Made by a program: the position numbers and the translations under genes
NCBI GenBank assembly: GCA_022592435.1
Contig: JABYQS010000055.1
Location: 150,650 to 214,649 of the forward strand
Direction of reading: 5' to 3'
DNA: 64,000 bases
From: Cerioporus squamosus
Lineage: Eukaryota; Basidiomycota; Agaricomycetes; Polyporales; Polyporaceae
The notes under the pieces: generated by a model
The model's input: the letters and a program-made list of their open reading frames with translations, nothing else
Databases searched by the model: none
Told to the model about the DNA's origin: nothing
Shown here: positions 34,808 to 46,791 of the stretch, piece by piece
Position numbering within the stretch: position 1 is the first letter of the stretch
Layout of the letters: every line of letters starts with the position of its first letter

Positions 34808-36012
34808 ATGCCCGCTATCTCCAAAGGGAAAGTCCTCGTCACTGGCGCAAACGGCTATGTCGCCGCCTACGTCGTTAAGGCATTGCTCGAGCAGGGCTTC
34901 GCGGTTCGCGGCACCGTTCGCTCCGAAAGCAAGGCTACGCACCTTCGCTCGCTTTTCAAGTCGTACGGCGACAAACTAGAGTTCGCTATTGTAAACGATA
35001 TCGTCAAGGCAAGCATACTTGACCCTCTTCCAGCACTTCCTCCTCTGCTGACATGGCATTCGCAGGAGGGCGCATTCGATGAAGCTGTGAAGGACGTCGA
35101 CGCCATCGCCCACACTGCGTCACCCTTCCACACCCATGCACACGATCCCTCTGAGCTCATCGTTCCCGCAGTCCAAGGCACCGTCGGGATCCTCGCCTCC
35201 GCTCTGAAGCACGGCACTGCCGTGCAGCGCATCGTTATCACCTCCTCCTGCGGCTCTATCCTCGAGGAGCTACCCGAGCCTAAGACGTTCAACGAGGCTG
35301 ACTGGAACGAGCGCGCCATCCGCGAGGTCGAGGCTAAAGGCGCTGCCGCGTCCGCCGCAGACAAATACTGCGCGAGCAAGGCGCTGGCGGAGCGCGCCGC
35401 ATGGAAGTACTGGAACGACCACAAGGGCGAGGTCGGCTGGGACCTCGTCGTTCTCAATCCGTCGTTCGTGTACGGTCCTATCCTGCACGAGGTCGACAAG
35501 CCGGAGCACTTGAACGAGTCAATGCGCATGTTCTACAACGCCGCTGTCGCCGGCACGTACGGCAAGGACATGTTGGACTGGGGGTACGTTTTCAGCATGT
35601 CGAGGAAGCCTAGGTCGCGGCTAATTGCATGACCTCCCACTCGCAGGTCGTCCTGGATTGATGCGCGCGACCTCGGCCTCGCTCATGCCCTTGCGGTCAG
35701 AACCCCAGAGGCGGGTGGCGAGCGCATCATCGTCAGTCAGAGCGTGTTCAAGTTGCAGGATTTCGGTGAGTGCTCCTGGGTTGGTTTCACATATAAGAGG
35801 CTAAATGTTTTGCCATCGTGCTAGTGAACATCTCCCACCGTCTCTGTCCTCAGCTTCCGGCTGGCGACACCGACTTCAACCCGGCCACTGCGGTATACTT
35901 CCAGGCGTACGACACCAGCAAGATCCGTAAGTTGTTCGGCATCAAGTTCCATACTATGGAGGAGATGGTTAAGGACTGCTTGGAGGATTTCAAGGCGAGG
36001 GGCTGGATCTGA
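34808..36012 (+). CDS. GRE2-like NAD(P)H-dependent reductase, copy A
   Basis: Extended short-chain dehydrogenase/reductase of the GRE2 (methylglyoxal/ketone reductase) and dihydroflavonol-reductase-like group; cytosolic, reduces aldehydes or ketones with NADPH. Exons 34808-35008, 35066-35583, 35647-35765, 35825-36012. Residues visible: nucleotide motif TGANGYVA, RGTVRSESKATHL for cofactor phosphate, DAIAHTASPF, VITSSCGSI (catalytic Ser), KYCASK (catalytic Tyr and Lys), NPSFVYGPILH, ARDLGLAHALA. The protein ends CLEDFKARGWI. The first intron starts GC (AAG|GCAAGC) and ends CGCAG; the same position has a GC donor in the paralogue at 51856. No lesion. The preceding HPM1 relic indicates that this gene is part of a duplicated block. 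Confidence 0.92.
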
Positions 36013-36348
36013 GCCGTTGAGGGTCGGGTGTCATAACATTTGAAGTACGGTAGATGAATTGTGTTCGGCGTCAAACGTGAAGCTGTTTGCGACTATCTGA
36101 TAGACCGTCGGAAGAGAAGAGGGTACAAATGGCATCTCAGACTCTCCAGGAAGGCGCATTGGGTGAGACTCAAGCTGGTGGGAAGCTTGCAAGCGAACTC
36201 AAACATGATGATGAAGGATGGTTTGGGCGCGGGCACGTGCGCGACCTTTCGCGTGTGACTGATCGTCACGCTAAGAACGTCCTGGAAACAAGTACAGCTT
36301 TGAGCTTACCTGAGCCGCCTCTCGCTTGCCTTGTGCCACCATCCATCG

Positions 36349-36355
36349 TATATAA
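36349..36355 (+). promoter_or_regulatory. TATATAA box of the thioredoxin-TPR gene
   Basis: TATATAA 72-78 bp before ATG 36427, a usual spacing for this genome. Confidence 0.55.
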
Positions 36356-36426
36356 CCAGCACACAAACAGGTGCTCTCGACTCACGAACCCATTCGTCAG
36401 TCTACAACAATCCAAATCTCCTGAAC

Positions 36427-37364
36427 ATGCCGAAACCTATTGCCATTGAGTCCGTCAGCCACTGGAATGCCACACTACGGGCCGCGAAAGAGAAGAACCA
36501 ACCTATTATTGTTGACTTCTTTGCAACATGGTGTGGCCCGTGCAAGGTGAGTCTCTACCACGATCCTGCAAAGTCCCCACTATGCACTGTTGTACTAACA
36601 CGAGCCCCTGATAGACTATCGCTCCTATCTACGAGCAGCTCGCATCGCAATATCCGAACGCGGTCTTCCTCAAGGTCGACGTTGACAGAATTCAAGCCAT
36701 CGCACAGAAATACCAGATCAGAGCGATGCCCACCTTCTACGTAATTCGCGAGAGCGGGCCTGTTGATTCGTTGCAGGGCGCCGACCCTCGCGGGCTCGCG
36801 GCCATGGTCGCAAAACACGCCTCTGCTCCCGCTCTGCCCGCCGAAGCGGAGAAGGCGAAGTCCGAGGGTAACGCGGCGTTCGCGAAGGGCGACTACGCGC
36901 GTGCAGTAGATCATTACTCGCGCGCTATCGAGCTCGCACCAAAGTCCGCGGTCCTCTACGGGAACCGTGCCTTAGCGTACATCAAGCTGGTTAGGTCGCC
37001 CGATGTGCCAAAGGAGGAGCGCCAAAAGCTGCGAGCGAAAGCGGTTCAAGACGCGCATTGGGCGACCTCACTGGATGAGCGTTGGGCCAAGGGGTGGGTG
37101 CGCATGGGCGAGGCGTTGATCTTGGCGGGCGATGAGGAGGGCAATGAGGGTGTTGCGGAGCATCTGAGAGCGGAGGGAAGGAAGAAGTCATTGGAGGGTG
37201 CTCTGGAGGCGTTGGAGAATGCTGTAGGGCTCGGAGAGGGGAAGGTCAAAGCTGGTAAGTGACCCTTCTATCCTTTCTCCTGGCGAAGAACCAATGCTGA
37301 GCTCTGATTTGCAGAGGCACAGAAGATGCTGGAAGAGGTTCAGGCTCAGTTGCGAGCCCTGTGA
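36427..37364 (+). CDS. Thioredoxin-TPR fusion protein
   Basis: A disulphide-handling, probably co-chaperone-like cytosolic protein. Exons 36427-36546, 36615-37254, 37315-37364. Residues 1 to about 105 are a thioredoxin fold: IIVDFFATWCGPCK holds the WCGPC redox site, KVDVDRIQAIAQKYQIRAMPTF holds the cis-Pro. Residues about 125-240 form TPR helices: KSEGNAAFAKGDYARAVDHY, SAVLYGNRALAYIKL, WAKGWVRMGEALI. The C-terminus is a helical tail ending AQLRAL. Trx-TPR fusions of this order are known in fungi. Both redox Cys are present, introns are canonical and the gene seems intact. It lies just downstream of the GRE2-like gene on the same strand. Confidence 0.92.
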
Positions 37365-38272
37365 TGGCCTGGTCGTTCTGGACATGCGTAGATGGATTGA
37401 CGTGGATTAACGTATACCACCTTCAGAGATTGTACGAGTTCAGAGAAGGGACGACTCAGAGAGAGTGCAACTAGTGGTTCATCAGGGAAAAATGGGCCGG
37501 CCATGTAGTGCTCTATAGTGATCAGGTCCAGGTGATCTGGTGAAAAGCCCGTTTCACCACTAATGTTGGGGGTTAGTTGAGGGTGGCTATAAGCTGGTGA
37601 AAGGCCATGCAGCCCATGCTCCGCAATACCGGATCCAACATGGGGACTTGTTAGTCCCGGGTCGCAAAGCGCTCCTTTCAGCCGATATTCCGACCCCGGC
37701 GCTTCCTCCCTCACAACCGTCGTCTCTGCGCCTTCTGGCACTGTGCGCCCAGAACTTCGTAGTAAGTACGAACTTAGTCAGTACCTCATCTTCGTAAGGG
37801 CAACGAAATCATGTCGTGGCTGGCACGAAGTTCTCTAAGAGCACCCGCAAGGCTATGTTCGTGCTCAAGTTCGTGAATTACATGGCATTTTTGTCCCTCC
37901 TCACGAAGACGACATTGGCGGCTGGGTCGTGGCCTTCACGATGTGGTATCGTGAATTCTGCGAAGCAGGTGGTCATCATACAATAGCGGTAGCTTTGTTG
38001 TGCACACAGTATGCTGTTGAGGTCAAGAACAGACTGGATTGCGCTAAGCACTCTACTACACATACATCCCCAGTATCTGAATATGACCTCCTTTGCATCT
38101 GAACCTTGCCAAGCACTGCCCTTCACCCTAATGCACCTATGAACATCCCTCCCAACGACAGCTTTGATTGAGAGTAGCTAGATGGAAGGCGATGTGAGGT
38201 TAGTAGACAGACACACTGTACAAGGACGATGTACCAGCTGAATATAACCCCAAAGCAGCAACAACCTGTACA
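37365..38272. other. Intergenic, nothing recognised
   Basis: No gene is seen between the thioredoxin-TPR gene and the first transposon. Ends in the TA target of that element. Confidence 0.5.
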
Positions 38273-38274
38273 TA

Positions 38275-38681
38275 GTGACTTGCAAGTCCCGGCTCGGCCT
38301 GAAGCCCGGGGCTTGGGCTCGGCTTCAGACGGCCGGGGCTTGGTTGAACCTCAGGCCGGGCCCTGAGGACGTCTCAGGCCGAGCCGAGGGCTCATCCCGG
38401 CCTGAGCCACGGCTTATGGTGAGTGACTGTCGTGTCACTGTAAGTTGTTACCGGCATCGTCATGGTTAAATTCTGACTGACTTCTGGCTCATAGCCGGCC
38501 ATCTTCTGCAGCAACAAGACGAGCATCAAAGCCACGTCCTGACGGCTTGGCTTGGGCTTGCCAAAAGCACAAGCCAAGCCGTCAAGCCATCTAAAGCCCC
38601 CAGTAGGGCCCGTCCCGTCCCGGCCTCAGTGGGGGCTCGGCCTTGCGGCTTGACGGCCTGAGGCCGGGACTTGCAAGTCAC
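38275..38681. mobile_element. MITE-1, TA-flanked inverted-repeat element
   Basis: 407 bp with terminal inverted repeats GTGACTTGCAAGTCCCGGC, flanked by TA on both sides (38273-38274, 38682-38683) as in Tc1/mariner-type insertions. The TIR itself contains the palindrome GACTTGCAAGTC. The interior is GC-rich (repeated CAGGCCGGG) with an internal hairpin near 38535-38585. No coding sequence. A 5'-only copy lies at 55350. Confidence 0.8.
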
Positions 38682-38692
38682 TAGTTGCAGTC

Positions 38693-39005
38693 ATGGCCAA
38701 CATTCAGCAGATCCACCCCGACTTCTCTTCTTCCAACACGTCGACTTCTACTGCCCGCATCCCCATGCTTCTCGAAGACGGCTCTAACTGGATCCTGTAC
38801 AAGGAGCAGTTCCTCGCTGTCGTCATCTCCAAGAAGCTTCGACGCTACCTCCAAGGAACGGAGCAGAAGCCGGTTCCCCCAACTGCCCCTGGCGTAGACC
38901 CCGATGCCAACATCAGGTACGAGAACACCGTCGATGACTGGACCGGCAACCATGTGATCATCAAGTCACTTCTCTTCGAGACCCTCCCCGATCCACTCAA
39001 GCTTA
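38693..39005 (+). pseudogene. Copia-type gag fragment
   Basis: From ATG 38693 the frame reads IPMLLEDGSNWILYKEQFLA, RYLQGTEQKP, ENTVDDWTGNHVIIKSLLF and TLPDPLKL. This is the N-terminal part of Ty1/copia gag-like polyproteins (UBN2/DUF4219 group). It is cut at 39005 by MITE-2, and beyond that element I cannot follow gag. No zinc knuckle, protease, integrase or reverse transcriptase is present, so it is a dead fragment. Confidence 0.75.
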
Positions 39006-39503
39006 GTGTTGTGAAATCCTGTCCTAGGACACATCGAGGACACATGACAGGACAGGACTTGGACTGAAAAGGACCGGACTTCACACGTGTCCTCAACGTG
39101 TCCTGTCCATTGACGTGTCCTCAGTCCTTGTCAATCATGATGTTGACAAGGACACGTAAGGACTGGTCCTCGTCCACACATCTGGTCAACTATGAGTTGA
39201 CGTCTTACAGCCCTCAGCTGATGGTTTTCAGTGGCTACAACCTATTAGAACATGGTTCATGGGTAATAGAAGGCATTAACACTGCAGGGAGGAGGATATC
39301 CCATGGAAATTATTGCTCTATACAAGGTAGGACCAGTCTGGACCAGTCCTGATACAGGTCCTGTCCTTGTCACAGCTCAAGTATCATGAGGACACGTGTC
39401 CTGGGTCCTGTCCTCACCAAGTCTATGTGTCCTGTCCTCAGTCCTGTCTCGTGTCCTACCTCAGGGGTGTCAAAAGACAGGACAGGACAGGATTCCACAA
39501 CAC
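39006..39503. mobile_element. MITE-2, TA-flanked element inside the gag fragment
   Basis: 498 bp. The ends are inverted: GTGTTGTGAAATCCTGTCCT at the left, and the right end complements GTGTTGTGGAATCCTGTCCT, one mismatch. TA lies at both borders (39004-39005, 39504-39505). The interior is packed with GGACA/TGTCC words. It has no coding sequence and is unrelated to MITE-1 apart from the TA target. Confidence 0.8.
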
Positions 39504-39997
39504 TATTCTCCTCAGGCTCCATATCAGCAACCATTGTTGGCTTTGCGCTCCGGTGGAATGGGGCAATTGGCTCGTCCAAGGAGTCTTCCAGTTCTCGAAT
39601 GGATTTGTTACCCCAACTTCGCTGACAGCGCTCTGCGATGCTGACCCTTCGGTCACGGTAGCCATCAGGCCAGAACAAGAGTATGAGACTACAGTGTGCG
39701 GGGAGGGGGTGGGTCTTGCGCGATACTGCAGTAAGTCCTCATCCTTAGTTATCGACATGTCGTCTTGACCCGGGACCGAGTCACAAGCTCTCACCTGCTT
39801 CCCATTCTCAAGCATGAATATTTGCAGCGGTTGCAACATCTACTCGCAGCCAACCCACTATGATGCCGTGTGTGAGATTGCAGCTTGGTCTGGCTGGTAT
39901 TTCAATACCACCGGATGCCGCCCGAAGCGCTAATATCATGTATGAGGTTCTTTTGTCCTGCATTAACACAACATTGCGGGCTTGGAGGACATGCAGG

Positions 39998-40709
39998 GAA
40001 AGCTTTGAAGGTGAAGTACCTTGGCTTGTCCGAGGTATTATCCGAAACTCTTCATCGCGCACACACCGTCCACCCTATCACGGCTCTGCAGGTTAAATAC
40101 TCGCCATTCATGCTTGATATTGAGGACCTGAAGATTGCTCTGCTTCAGACGGCCCGTGAGCTCGGGGTTAAGATCATCTGCTATGCGCCTGTTGGGCAGG
40201 GCCTTCTAACGGGCAAAATAGTGAGCCTGAGTCTCATGTATGGGTGTAGTTAGTACCTCAGCAGACAATGTGCGCCCACAGATGTTGCTGGCCCACGACC
40301 TCGAACCGACCGATGCACGTCACCAGCTGCCGCACTTCTCAGCAGAGAAATTCCCGAAAATGCTCAAGGTCGTTGAGAGCATCAAAGCCATCGCAGACAA
40401 GCATGGTTCCACCCCGGGACAAGTCGCCTTCGCCTGGATCCCCGCGCAAGGAGATGACTTCCTGCCCATCCTGGGCTCGTCCAAGGTTGCGGTATGTGAC
40501 TCTCTCCCCAATGTGAGTCATGATCACTCATCTATCCTGGACATGCTCAGAACATAAAGGAGAACATGGATGCACAGAGTTTTACACTCGCTCCGGACGA
40601 GGTTGCTGAGATTCGTCACATTGCGCTCGCAGTAAATAACACGATCGGACCTCGCTACCCTCCAGCATTTGCTGTGCTGATCTTGGCAGACACACCCCAG
40701 CTCAAGTAG
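39998..40709 (+). pseudogene. Aldo/keto reductase, N-truncated relic
   Basis: The C-terminal two thirds of an aldo/keto reductase similar to the one at 46792-47914: [98 protein letters not shown], then ENMDAQSFTLAPDEVAEIR and a TAG at 40709. Two introns (about 40219-40281 and 40492-40557) still have usable GT and AG ends. About 150 N-terminal residues, including the catalytic Asp, Tyr and Lys, are missing. The upstream DNA holds the transposon nest, a likely cause of the truncation. Confidence 0.75.
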
Positions 40710-41163
40710 AGTACTCAAGACTAGTTAGCAAGGCGCATACTTTGAAGTAGAGGCCCTTAACGAGCTCGAGATCACATGGGGGTCGAGGTTTCCGGCGTGG
40801 GGCTGAGGTAGAGGAGCAGTGGACCTCATACCTGTTGCAGCTAGTTCGTACTGTCGACACTCCGGTATCGTCTGGGTTCCTGTTAACATGTAGCCACCCG
40901 TTTGGAAGTGGAGATCACGACGACTACACTTGACTAAGACCGAGAGCAACAGCGAGCAATTGAGCTTGATTGCAGAGAGAAAAAAGGGGACACCAGTGAG
41001 AAGGCACTACCAGGATCAGTCAAGCGACACAGGACGGCGCATGGGCTGCAGCATCGATCGTAACATTACTCCAGTATGTCTTCAAGTTCACTCGGGCAGA
41101 TCCTATGTCCAAGGAGACTAAGTATGCACAACGAGGTATGTTGCTACGCTTCCGAGATCTGGT
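40710..41163. other. Intergenic gap between convergent genes
   Basis: 3' flanks of the AKR relic (plus) and the GST (minus). Nothing else seen. Confidence 0.5.
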
Positions 41164-42077
41164 TCATCGGATCTCACGTTGAAAAAGCGGGAAGGCCTTG
41201 CACAAAGCGACTGCATCAGCCTACGCAAGGATCGTCAGTACATACGGAAATGCGAGAGAAGTGGCTCCATACCTCGTCAAACGTCGCCGTGAAGCTAGGC
41301 CATGCCTTTGCATCCTCAATATACTTCATGATGCGGGCGAAGCGGGGCTCGTGAGGGGCAATCATTGTCTTCTTTCCGTCTTCCGCCGACTGCTTCCCGA
41401 TATTGTGCTCCAGAAGCATCGGGATCCTGACTAGGAAGGGCGCGACGGCGACGTCCGCGATGGACCAGGCTCCCACCGCGAGGCCAGTCTCAGGCAGGAG
41501 GCCTTGCACGGTCTCGACGACCTCGAGAAGAGTGGACCTGGCCTCCGGCTTGCCTTCAAAGAAGAAGTCCCAGAACAGCGGGAAGATCCGCGTGTCGAAG
41601 TAGTTGTTGATCATCCGGGCGCGGGCGCGGACAATGGGATCTGCGGGATGGAGACCGGACTCGGGGAAGATGTCGGCGACGAACTCGAGAAGGGCGAGCG
41701 ACTCGCCCAGCTTCGCAGACTCAGAGGAGGGTTGGTCCGCAGGGGTATCGGGTCCGCCGTAGGTGAGCGCAGGGATCTGTGGAGAGAATGGCTGGTTAGA
41801 CAAGGACGAAGCCTCCGCATACGAGAAGCGGTACCTTGCCAAGCGGGTTGACCTCGGTGTTGAACCAGTCGAGGCGCTCGCGCCAAGATATCGAAGTTGT
41901 AAAGCGTGTACTTTGCCTTCGCATCCTCAAGAGCGATCAGTATGCGATGAGAGAAGGCCGGAACCTGTGAAGCACAAACCAAGTGTCGAAGATTCAGTAG
42001 CTGGCAGTCACACGGGACAAGATGTCATGACGTACAGAATTGGCGTAGAACCGGGTGATCTGCTCCGTCTGAGGCAT
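41164..42077 (-). CDS. Glutathione S-transferase with an apparent frameshift
   Basis: GST of the fungal omega/ure2-like sort, conjugating or reducing substrates with glutathione in the cytosol. ATG 42077 starts MPQTEQITRFYANS; an intron of about 70 bp follows; exon 2 reads VPAFSHRILIALEDAKAKYT and LYNFDI. From here the frame must shift by one base near 41885-41893 to give RERLDWFNTEVNPLGK, an intron, then IPALTYGGPDTP, the helical C-domain (FFEGKPEARSTLLEVVETV, WSIADVAVAPFLVRI), a last intron, and ADAVALCKAFPLFQREIR with TGA at 41164. All introns are canonical and everything except that one base looks functional. It is either a recent pseudogene or a sequencing error. Confidence 0.75.
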
Positions 42078-43156
42078 CTTCGTGGATGGCTGTGTTGACG
42101 AGGTGAAGTGCAATGCGTCCGTTGCGAACCGCACGGCTGCCTTACCTGGCGGACGAGATTATAACCACCCCTACCGCAATCTGCCGAAGCCCAATTCACT
42201 GCGAATAACTCAGCCCGAGTCGTGGGACGAGCGATACCGACCATGTGCTGTTTCCGACAGTTATCGGCGTAGCCAGAGTTGTCAGCAAATGCAAGTACTC
42301 AGCAACTCTATGGAGAAGTTACCTGGACGCCGTCCGGCGGGGTTAACGACGTCAAAAAATGGCCACATGAGCGCATATGACTCGACAATTGCTTACTTGG
42401 CAGTTGATATAACTCGGCCCCGACTTCGAGATTGCATTAGCACGTTCAGAAGGTCCTCGTTCGCCCACAAGAAGCTGATCATATGTCAGCAAGGGAGTTG
42501 CATTCTGCGATAAGCCCTTACATGTGAGTTGTCAGTAGGCAATATGCTACGATACGACAACATGGGCAACGCACCGGACTCGACGGTACTCCCGTACGCA
42601 ACATGGCATATGGGACACGCGTAATATCTTGTCAAGATGCTCCTACAGGACATCCTGCACGGTCATCGTTAGTACAATAGACGTGTTTCGAGTGCCGTCC
42701 CCAAGCTGAACCATACATAATTCTAATCGGAAAGTTTGAGTCCTACCGCATGCACCTCCTCATCAACGGCGCCTAGCAGCTCGGGACGGAATTTGAGCAA
42801 GTCGCACTCGTGATGTGCCGGAACGCCCTGTCTGCCGAAAGCAACACACACAGGAAGTCCGGAATGGTGCCGGGTGGAACGCTGCGCGGATGTCTACGTC
42901 CTCGTCCATTCCTTCCCCGAGTTTCGAGAGACGGCCCGGGTATGTGTTGATCATTCCTGTTCGAGTCTTCGCTGCTCCTGCATGACCTCATCCTATGGTT
43001 CAAGACAAACTGTCAGCATGATTGTGAGTCGCCGTCTATCCGAAAACTTACCGTCGGACGCACAGAACGGAGTAGACAACGGGTGCCAGAGCGGAGGATC
43101 AACTACCGTCAACATTGTCTGTCCATATCGTACATTACCCGGGACCCCTTCACAGC
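42078..43156. other. Intergenic, nothing recognised
   Basis: Promoter side of the GST and 3' flank of the DUF255 gene. Frames here are short and without domains. Confidence 0.5.
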
Positions 43157-46100
43157 TCATGCACTCGGGATCAAGGGCAGCCTCTTCTTCAGCTCCTCGG
43201 CGTCCTCGATCGGGAGGCCGCACGTGAAGTTCTCGCAGATCCGGACGTTCTCCTTTACCTCAACTCCCGGCCCCTTCTTGTCGAGCTCCGCATCAAGGCT
43301 GCGGAGGCTGGCGTTGAGCTCGGCCAACTTCCGGGGCCGGTTGGCCTGGTCGAGGTGGATGAGGACGCGGTTCGGGATGAATGTCGACCGGATGAGCTTC
43401 AGGAGCGCGCCCTCGGAGGCTCCGTCCTGCTTGCTTGCCGTGTGGATGAACTGGTATTGCTCGTGATCAGAAAGAGACGTCGAGAGAGTCTGACGGTGGA
43501 CGGACGAACCTGCATGTACCCCTTGTCCGCCATAAGGGCGGCGCTGACCATCGTCGCGAGCGCATATGGCGCCTGTTTCAGCAGTTGGCCGTTAGACGCG
43601 ATGATGCTTTGTGCCTTCTCGTTGTACTCGGTATGCTTGTCCTCTGCGAAGTGTGCGAGCCGCTGCAGGTTGAAGAGGGTGATCGAGACCGCGCTCGGCT
43701 CTGCTCCGTCCTACATAGCCGCGATCAGACTTTACTGGACCCAGAGACACCACAGACGTACCTGAGCATCCTTCATGCGAATGAGGATGTGTGGGTCAGG
43801 CGCAGACGCGAAGTACCCTCCGCCCTCGGAGTCGTAGAACAGTTCGTCCTGCGTCTTTTGCAGGCCGATCGCCCATATGAGATACTCCTCCTTTGCGCTA
43901 GCCTCATAAAGGTCGAGTAGCCCTGTCGAAACACGTGAGCGATGTAGAAGGCGGAGCGAGACGCGGCACACACACCTTGAATGAAGAACGCGTAGTCGTC
44001 GGCCTGGCCAGTCGGGCCTTGGCCCTCGCGATAGCTCCGCCGCAGCTCGCCGGTCTTCTCGTCGAAGAGCTGCGTGCGGATGAAAGCGGATGAGCCTTCT
44101 GCCAGCTTGAGTGCGTTCGATGCGATGTCGCGGTCGGCGCTGAGGACCTCGTATGCACGCGAAAGCCCCGAGATCTATGCGAAGGTGAAGGTCAGGGTGA
44201 GGTCACTGGACAGACGTGCTAGACATATATGACGCACCATGAGACCGTTCCAGCACGTCAAGATCTTGTCGTCGAGGTGCGGCCGCGGACGATGCTTTTC
44301 TCGATACTCTCGCAGCGTAGCCAAGTTGTCGCTTAAGGTCTTCTGCACTTCCTCTACAGACTTGCCGAACTTCTCCGCCGTCTCCTCTGGAGTGTGTGCC
44401 GTGAACAGGACATTCTGTGATGAAATCAATTGGCAATCTCGCAAGGAGAACCACGGGAGATGCAGAGTACCTGTCCCTTCAGCTCTCCTTGAATGTCGTG
44501 CGACGGGTCGCAGTTACCCTGCTCCTTCACACCGAAATGATACTTGAACATCTCCGCATTGTTTCCTAGTAGTTCGTCGAGCTGTTTTGCCGTCCAGACG
44601 TAGAAGGCGCCTTCCTTCTTGACTGGGCTGTCTTTTGAAGGGAGAGAGTCGGCGTCCTCGGCGCTGTAGAAGCCTCCTTCAGGACTTGTGAGGTCTCTCG
44701 CAACGTATGACACGATATCCTTCGCCATGTGCTCGAGCGTTGTTTTGTCGCGCGATGACCCGGGAAGGAGTTGGTAGAGCTCGAGAGCAGAAGAGAGTAG
44801 CTGGGCTTCGTCGTAACTTCGGACTGTGAGTGAGCTAGGCATTGTTGCAATGTTCTGACGATGATACTCACAGCATTTTCTCGACTAGTGAAGGACACAT
44901 GAGCATGCTTCTCAAAGCAACGAAGAGACAGGGCACTCACAATGAGGCACATGCCAATGCTCGTCCACAGAGTATCGTGAGAAGCCGCCGCCGACTACGT
45001 CTCGGATGCCTCCGTTGTAGATCTTCGTCAGAGTGAAGACAGCCATGTCCCGGGCCTTCTCGGCGTCCTGCTTGTCTTGTGTGGACGCGTTCGGGTCGCT
45101 CAAGTGGTATTCAGCGTATCGAGACAGGAAGTGCAAGGTCTGCGCTGGGGACGGGAACTTCGGCGCGCCCCCGAACCCTCCGTGTACAGCGTCGAATCTC
45201 TTGCAGAGACGTTCAAATATCTTGGACGCCAGTGGTCCAACAGTGACGTTCCTATCAGGTGCAGTCTGTATGGCCTGTAGATCAGAGGGAGTATAGTCAA
45301 GAAGGTACCAGTCGTACGTACATTCGATGACTCTCGGAGCATGTCTATCACTTGTTTCCCTGACTCGACACAGCGGTTCGGGTCTCTTTCCCACCTATAA
45401 CCAGGTCAGCATCGCTGAGGAGTGCGCAGAAGGCTCGGAACAACGCTCACACTTCGGCAAGCTTCATCAGAACTTGTCTGAACGTGCCCTTCGGAAAGTA
45501 CGTCTACGCATGAGTCAGCATGTGGTCAAACTAACAAAGCTGATGAAGGCTTACTCCAGCGAAGAACGGATGGAGATCCGGAGTTAGCCCTGTATGCCGC
45601 TCGAATTCAGTGCACTACCGCTACACATGCGAGCAGTGCTCACAAACAGACATGGGCCATCCACCACCGCCATTGGTAGCTTGGAGGAAGGTCATGTATA
45701 GCCTGTCGACGTCGGGCCTCTCCTCCCGGTCTACCTGAATAACGTTAATCAGAGTGTCGATTAGGTAACTCGAGGAGCCTCATACCTTGATGTTGACATA
45801 GTGTTCGTTCATGAGCTTCGCCGTGAGTTCGTCTTCGAAGCTTTCATGAGCTAGAACATGGCACCCTTCGCTGCAGTTGTCAGCATTATGTTTCGAGTAC
45901 TGAGATGTGTTTCCTACAGTGACATGCCGAATAGCCAACCTGAAAGCCGGTGGTGAGTGACCATGATGGCGCAGAATACGTCAGTACGTACTGAGAGGAA
46001 GATAGGCTTGTTTTCGAGTTTAGCCTTGTCGAAGGCGTCCTGGCCCCATTCGTACCAGTCGACCTACATCGAATGCCGTGTTACACGTGTCAACGTCCAC

Positions 46101-46352
46101 CAAGTTGTAGCTGGATGATAGTCGGATACATACCGGGTTGTTCGCATGTTGCAGGAGGTACGGACTTTTGGCCTTGGCCAGGCGATTCGAGTGTTCGTGC
46201 GTCTCGTGGGTGCTGCTCATGTTCCTGTACTGGGCCAAGCGTCGCTCTCGAAGTCGCGGGGGTCTTCCCGAGCTGCTGAGAACAAGGATTCGCGAATGAA
46301 GTAGCGTCCTATGAAGAGTTGCTCTCGTGAGGTGGTGGTACAAGAGAGACAT
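43157..46352 (-). CDS. DUF255 thioredoxin-like / SSP411-family protein
   Basis: Homologue of the YyaL/SPATA20 (SSP411) family: a thioredoxin-like N-terminal domain followed by a six-hairpin (alpha/alpha barrel) domain. ATG 46352 opens an Arg-rich, acid-poor leader that may target mitochondria; an internal ATG (MSSTHE) is the alternative. Landmarks in order across many short exons: [39 protein letters not shown] with Cxx[106 protein letters not shown], and a C-terminal [20 protein letters not shown] ending LPLIPSA. Two landmarks (CHWC and VDREE) rejoin only after splicing. The gene appears intact. The biochemical role of the family is not settled. Confidence 0.9.
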
Positions 46353-46791
46353 GGAGTGAAACACTCATGCCGTGGCTATGACTGGGTTAAGTAAACGTCG
46401 CCACTAGTAAGAACTGAAGGCATTTCTACATGGATGACGTCGACATGCTGACCCTAACCCTCTGCTATCCCTCCGTTGACGCTCAGCGCTCAACGCTCGG
46501 CCGTGTCCGACTCCGAGTGGCTCCGAGTCTGTTCTCTTCAGACCATGAACACGAGTACTAGTCCTAGCGCTCGGTACTAACCTCAGTGCTTATGCAAACC
46601 GTGTTTGGATACAAGCAAAAGTTCGTAGACTCGTCAAACCGCGAGGTTGCCAACGCGGCGGTTTGGGAGGAGACCGGTTCGTCGCTTATCAACCGGTTGT
46701 CCTCTCTTCAATTACCTCCCGGTCGTTCCTTTGAACCTTTGGAACGATATGGCACATAGGAAGCGTAAATGCTATCGGTCCTGGGACTCAC
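46353..46791. other. Intergenic gap
   Basis: Promoter of the DUF255 gene and 3' flank of the aldo/keto reductase, both minus. A small GC-rich inverted repeat (AACCGC...GCGGTT) lies near 46638-46665. Confidence 0.5.
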
